A stretch of DNA of 64,000 bases from Epiperipatus broadwayi (lineage: Eukaryota > Onychophora > Udeonychophora > Euonychophora > Peripatidae), in contig JAQFVV010012423.1 of assembly GCA_028023455.1 (NCBI GenBank), forward strand, positions 6,430,269-6,494,268, in the 5' to 3' direction. The notes under the pieces were generated by a model, which did not search any database, had not been told where the DNA came from, and saw only the letters and a list, made by a program, of their open reading frames with translations. Position 1 is the stretch's first letter, and each line of letters starts with the position of its first letter. Both the position numbers and the translations under genes were made by a program. Of the stretch, positions 61,153-64,000 are shown piece by piece.

Positions 61153-61497
61153 TATAGAATGTGTTTTTATCAAAAAAGTGTTCTTTTAAATTATTTTACT
61201 TATGTATCTATTGGAATCAGATATTTTGAAGTAACAAACATACAGTAGTAGTAAGGGAGTATTGTCGACCCCCAAATTCTTTTATCGAAACTATCAACTC
61301 CTAGAAAATTCGAATTGACATGGCATATAATGTGTTTTTATCAAAAAAGTGTTCTTTTGAATTATTTTACTTCTTATGTATCTAATGGAATCAGATATTT
61401 TGAAGTAACAAACATACAGTAGTAGTAAGGGATTGTTGTTGACCCCCAAATTCTTTTATCGAAACTATCAACTCCTAGAAAATTCAAATTGACATTA
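61153..61497 (+). repeat. Tandem duplication of a ~170-bp unit
   Basis: The unit beginning ATGTGTTTTTATCAAAAAAG occurs at about 61157 and again at about 61327. It includes ACAAACATACAGTAGTAGTA and GACCCCCAAATTCTTTTATC, ending AAAATTC(G/A)AATTGACAT. The copies differ at a few positions only, so the duplication is fairly recent relative to the flanking hATs. Confidence 0.92.
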
Positions 61498-62019
61498 AGG
61501 GGATCGATATTGACCACTTTGGAAACTCTTACTCTATATAAAAGCATTTTTAAGCTTATCATTTACAAAAATATTTGTTCTTTTCAGAGAATTAAATTGA
61601 AAAGTTTTATCCTGATTATTATATCTATAAGTTTTTCAAACTGGGAACATGGCTTCACAATCTTGTCAAAGGCATCTGTGGAAAAAAAAATTCATGTTTT
61701 TAAATTAGTCGATAGATTATATTTTAAATTTTAATGTGAAAATTTACATGTTATACTATGTAGTGCACTTAATAATCACTATTTATTTTAAAATTCATAT
61801 GTATCAGAATTACTTGCACAGTTTACTAATTTTGTCTTTATAATTAGTTGGTACTAATGCATTCTCCATTAAAAATTTAACCCTGAGATGGGTAATTGGT
61901 TAATAAAAGTACAATGTATTTGAAGAGGTCAACAGTCAATCATAAGGAAATTACCAAAGAATTCAACTCATCAAGTGTTTCATATTTAACCAGAACTACC
62001 CTCATCATTGTTATCACCT
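61498..62019. other. Spacer between duplication and second hAT
   Basis: Nothing diagnostic. It may include the 5' end of the + strand hAT. Confidence 0.4.
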
Positions 62020-63180
62020 GGTAAAAAAAGATAGAAAATATGTGGGAAGTCTTGTAAATACGATTCTTTTTACTTGAAAAATGAATGTGGCTTCATATAA
62101 TGATCCAGTCACCATTTATATATTGTGCTAGTGAAATTAGAAGGTAAATTAATTTTTTGAAAAGCCAAAGAATAAAAATAGTAAACAAATTTTTTTCACA
62201 GTATACTAAATTAAATGACAAATTAGTAAAAGTTTCTTTTGAAATTGCTTTATTAATTACTAAAATAAAAAAATATGTAATTGGCAAAAATTTCATCTTA
62301 TCAGCAGCAGCAAAAAATTTGTGAAACTATCCCTGATTCCGAAATATTCAAAATCTTTACTAAAAATTCCTTTGTCCAATGACACAATTTTAAAAAAAAT
62401 ACATGGCATTACCAATAATATAAAGTATTTGCCAAACAATTTGATGAGTCAACTAACCAAATGAATGTTGCTAATTTAATGGTTTTTATCAGATACCTGT
62501 ATAATTTGCAAAATCATGAGCTGTTTTGTAGAAATTTCCCCAAATACAGAAAAAGAAAGGCATATATATTTGAAAAGGTAAATAACTTGTTATAGAAAAT
62601 AAAAGTGCATTAGGTTTTGCACCAATGAAACTGCAATCATGACTGGAAGGATTTCAGAATTTGTAGGAGAATTAAGAGATTTATCCAAAAGCATTGCATC
62701 AACCACAGAGAAAACTTAGTATTTTGACATATGGAAAAATCGCTTAGTAGAAGTTTCCACAATAGTTAATTACAGAAAAAGTAATGCCACTAATACAAGA
62801 CTCTTTCAAATTTTATGCCAAGAGATGGACTTCCAATTAAGAATCTTTTATATAACACAGAAATAAAATGATTATCCTGCATTAAAAGATGAATTACAAA
62901 TATTTTTTCTCAGTAAATATCCAACATTAGCATTTAATTTTTCTGATCAAAAATAAATATGCTTGCTTTAATACCTGATGGATTTTTTTCAAAAAAATAA
63001 ATGAATCTTTCTTTACAAGGAAAAAATATCAATATACTAATCCTGAACATAAAATTGCAATTATTTCAAAATAAACTTTCTACATTGTTAAAATGTTTTA
63101 GGAATAATAATTTCCATAAATTTCATGAAGAATATTTTATTATCAGTTAGGACAAAAATGTCATAAATTCAATAACTTTT
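62020..63180 (+). pseudogene. hAT transposase, plus strand, broken
   Basis: In order: BED-like text, FEIALLITKIKKYVIGKNFI (the A-L-x-I-A-K-x-K-K-P-x-x-I-G motif, about 62238), IPLSNDTILKKIHGITNNI, QFDESTNQMNVANLMVFIRY (the D-E-S-T motif, about 62437), a weak M-T-G-R-I-S-E-F-V-G motif (about 62640; T-D-G-A-x-A-M-T-G-x partner), ILCQEMDF and LLYNTEIK*LSCIK (H-T-E-V-R-W-L-S-R-G-K). NLSLQGKNINILILNIKLQL (about 63002) closes the visible part. Frameshifts and stops are common. Confidence 0.85.
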
Positions 63181-63838
63181 TTAACAATTTAAATGAAAAT
63201 AAAGAATATGGTGGATAAGAGTGCTATTTGCTCTATCCCTACAATTTAGCAATCTATTATTATCATCTCAAAAAAAAAAAAAAAAACTGAGAGCAAATTC
63301 AACTTTTGAATCAGAATTTTGTAATAAGAATTTTGGATCCAGTGATAAAATGAATATTCTTCTTTGATAAATACAGCCTTAAATATTTTTGCCCCATTTG
63401 TATCTGCTTGTCTTTAAGAAACTGCATTTTTATCCTTACTACTAATTAAAAATAAACATAGATCTTGTTTATCAAGGAAAATATTGGAGGGGGGGGGGAT
63501 CTAAGACTTGTTATGACAAATATTTAACTGATATCTTATTGATTTTTTTGGTTAGATTATTCAAACTAATCAATCACATTAAACTGTTATTAAAATTTCT
63601 TTTGCTGTATTATTCAATTTTTGTTCAAAATATTATTGAGTTGATTTTTCTTGTGTCATCTTTGCAATTATTCAAGAATTTGATGATATAATAAAAATAT
63701 AAATGAGAAAAAGTTTTTAAATAAACTAAATATAAATTCAATAAAATTGTATAGTAATATTATACCTCTATTAAAAATTTGTTTCTTTCTGGGCCACTAA
63801 AAATAACCTTTATAGCAATGAGTTTGGGAAGTGCTGAC
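62020..63838 (+). mobile_element. hAT transposon relic (ZBED type), plus strand
   Basis: Frame-broken transposase text on the + strand from a possible BED-finger start (RKYVGSLVNTILFT, about 62033) to a 3' end whose complement CAGCACTTCCCAAACTC (63822-63838) matches hAT termini of the CAG-N-x-x-TTCCCAAACT type. It is a different copy and probably a different subfamily from the minus-strand element at 58465-60560, since the LNLSLQG block differs (LLLQGDNLNLIKA versus LSLQGKNINILIL). Confidence 0.85.
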
Positions 63839-64000
63839 ATATAACAAAGTATTTATATATTTATAATTTAAAATATTTTTTTAAGAATATTTTTTTTTAA
63901 TTTACTACTTCATGTTGACAAATAAAAAGGGATATATATTTCAAATAAAATTAGTACATAAGATTTTCACTGCAGCTATTATCGTAGCATAAAAGAGGAT
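63839..64000. other. A+T-rich window end
   Basis: No feature recognised. Confidence 0.6.

Overview
This window looks like nuclear DNA of an A+T-rich invertebrate animal. The base composition is strongly A/T. Coding sequence is sparse and split by introns, and the rest is filled with decayed retrotransposons and DNA transposons. Nothing resembles a bacterial operon, CRISPR array or phage. The mix of elements (RTE-like, L1/Tx1-like and another LINE, a Penelope-like element with a GIY-YIG endonuclease, ZBED-type hATs, Tigger/pogo elements and a tRNA-derived SINE) suits an arthropod, perhaps a chelicerate, but the species cannot be fixed from sequence alone.

The one convincing host gene is the 3' terminal exon of a Ras-superfamily GTPase on the + strand (26162-26656). 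It has a clear splice acceptor, an NKSD G4 motif and a RASL11-like tail with no CAAX box. Its upstream exons (P-loop, switch I, DTAG) were not found and may lie far upstream or outside the window. About 430 bp downstream is a small orphan exon candidate (27088-27213). A decayed coding-like stretch lies on the minus strand at 7598-7940.

Layout: 1-3682 is a broken + strand LINE (ORF1 end, endonuclease, reverse transcriptase, zinc knuckle), followed by three more 5'-truncated copies of its own 3' end in tandem, each ending in the same ATCAC-type tail (to 4613). 5-16 kb holds hairpin elements, a SINE, a TTA/TTG microsatellite and an inverted-repeat MITE. 17.8-23.7 kb holds foldback MITEs, a Tigger transposase relic and a complete 1.17 kb Tigger-type MITE. 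26-31 kb holds the Ras exon, more foldbacks, SINEs and a LINE C-terminal fragment. 31-43 kb is mostly anonymous A+T-rich DNA with a foldback that has an exact 80-bp internal period. 43.1-46.6 kb is an L1/Tx1-like LINE on the minus strand. 48.6-51.5 kb is an RTE-like LINE split by a near-perfect 414-bp palindrome. 52.6 kb is the best copy of a hairpin family also seen at 5, 7 and 35 kb. 53.8-54.2 kb is a Penelope-like endonuclease. 56.9-58.2 kb is a second Tigger-type MITE. 58.5-63.8 kb contains two divergently oriented hAT relics with a SINE inside one and a ~170-bp tandem duplication between them.

The elements do not cooperate as a pathway. The window reads as a layered record of insertion, 5' truncation, hairpin formation and decay around one host gene. 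Its most unusual content is the set of long inverted-repeat elements and the tail-to-head LINE array.
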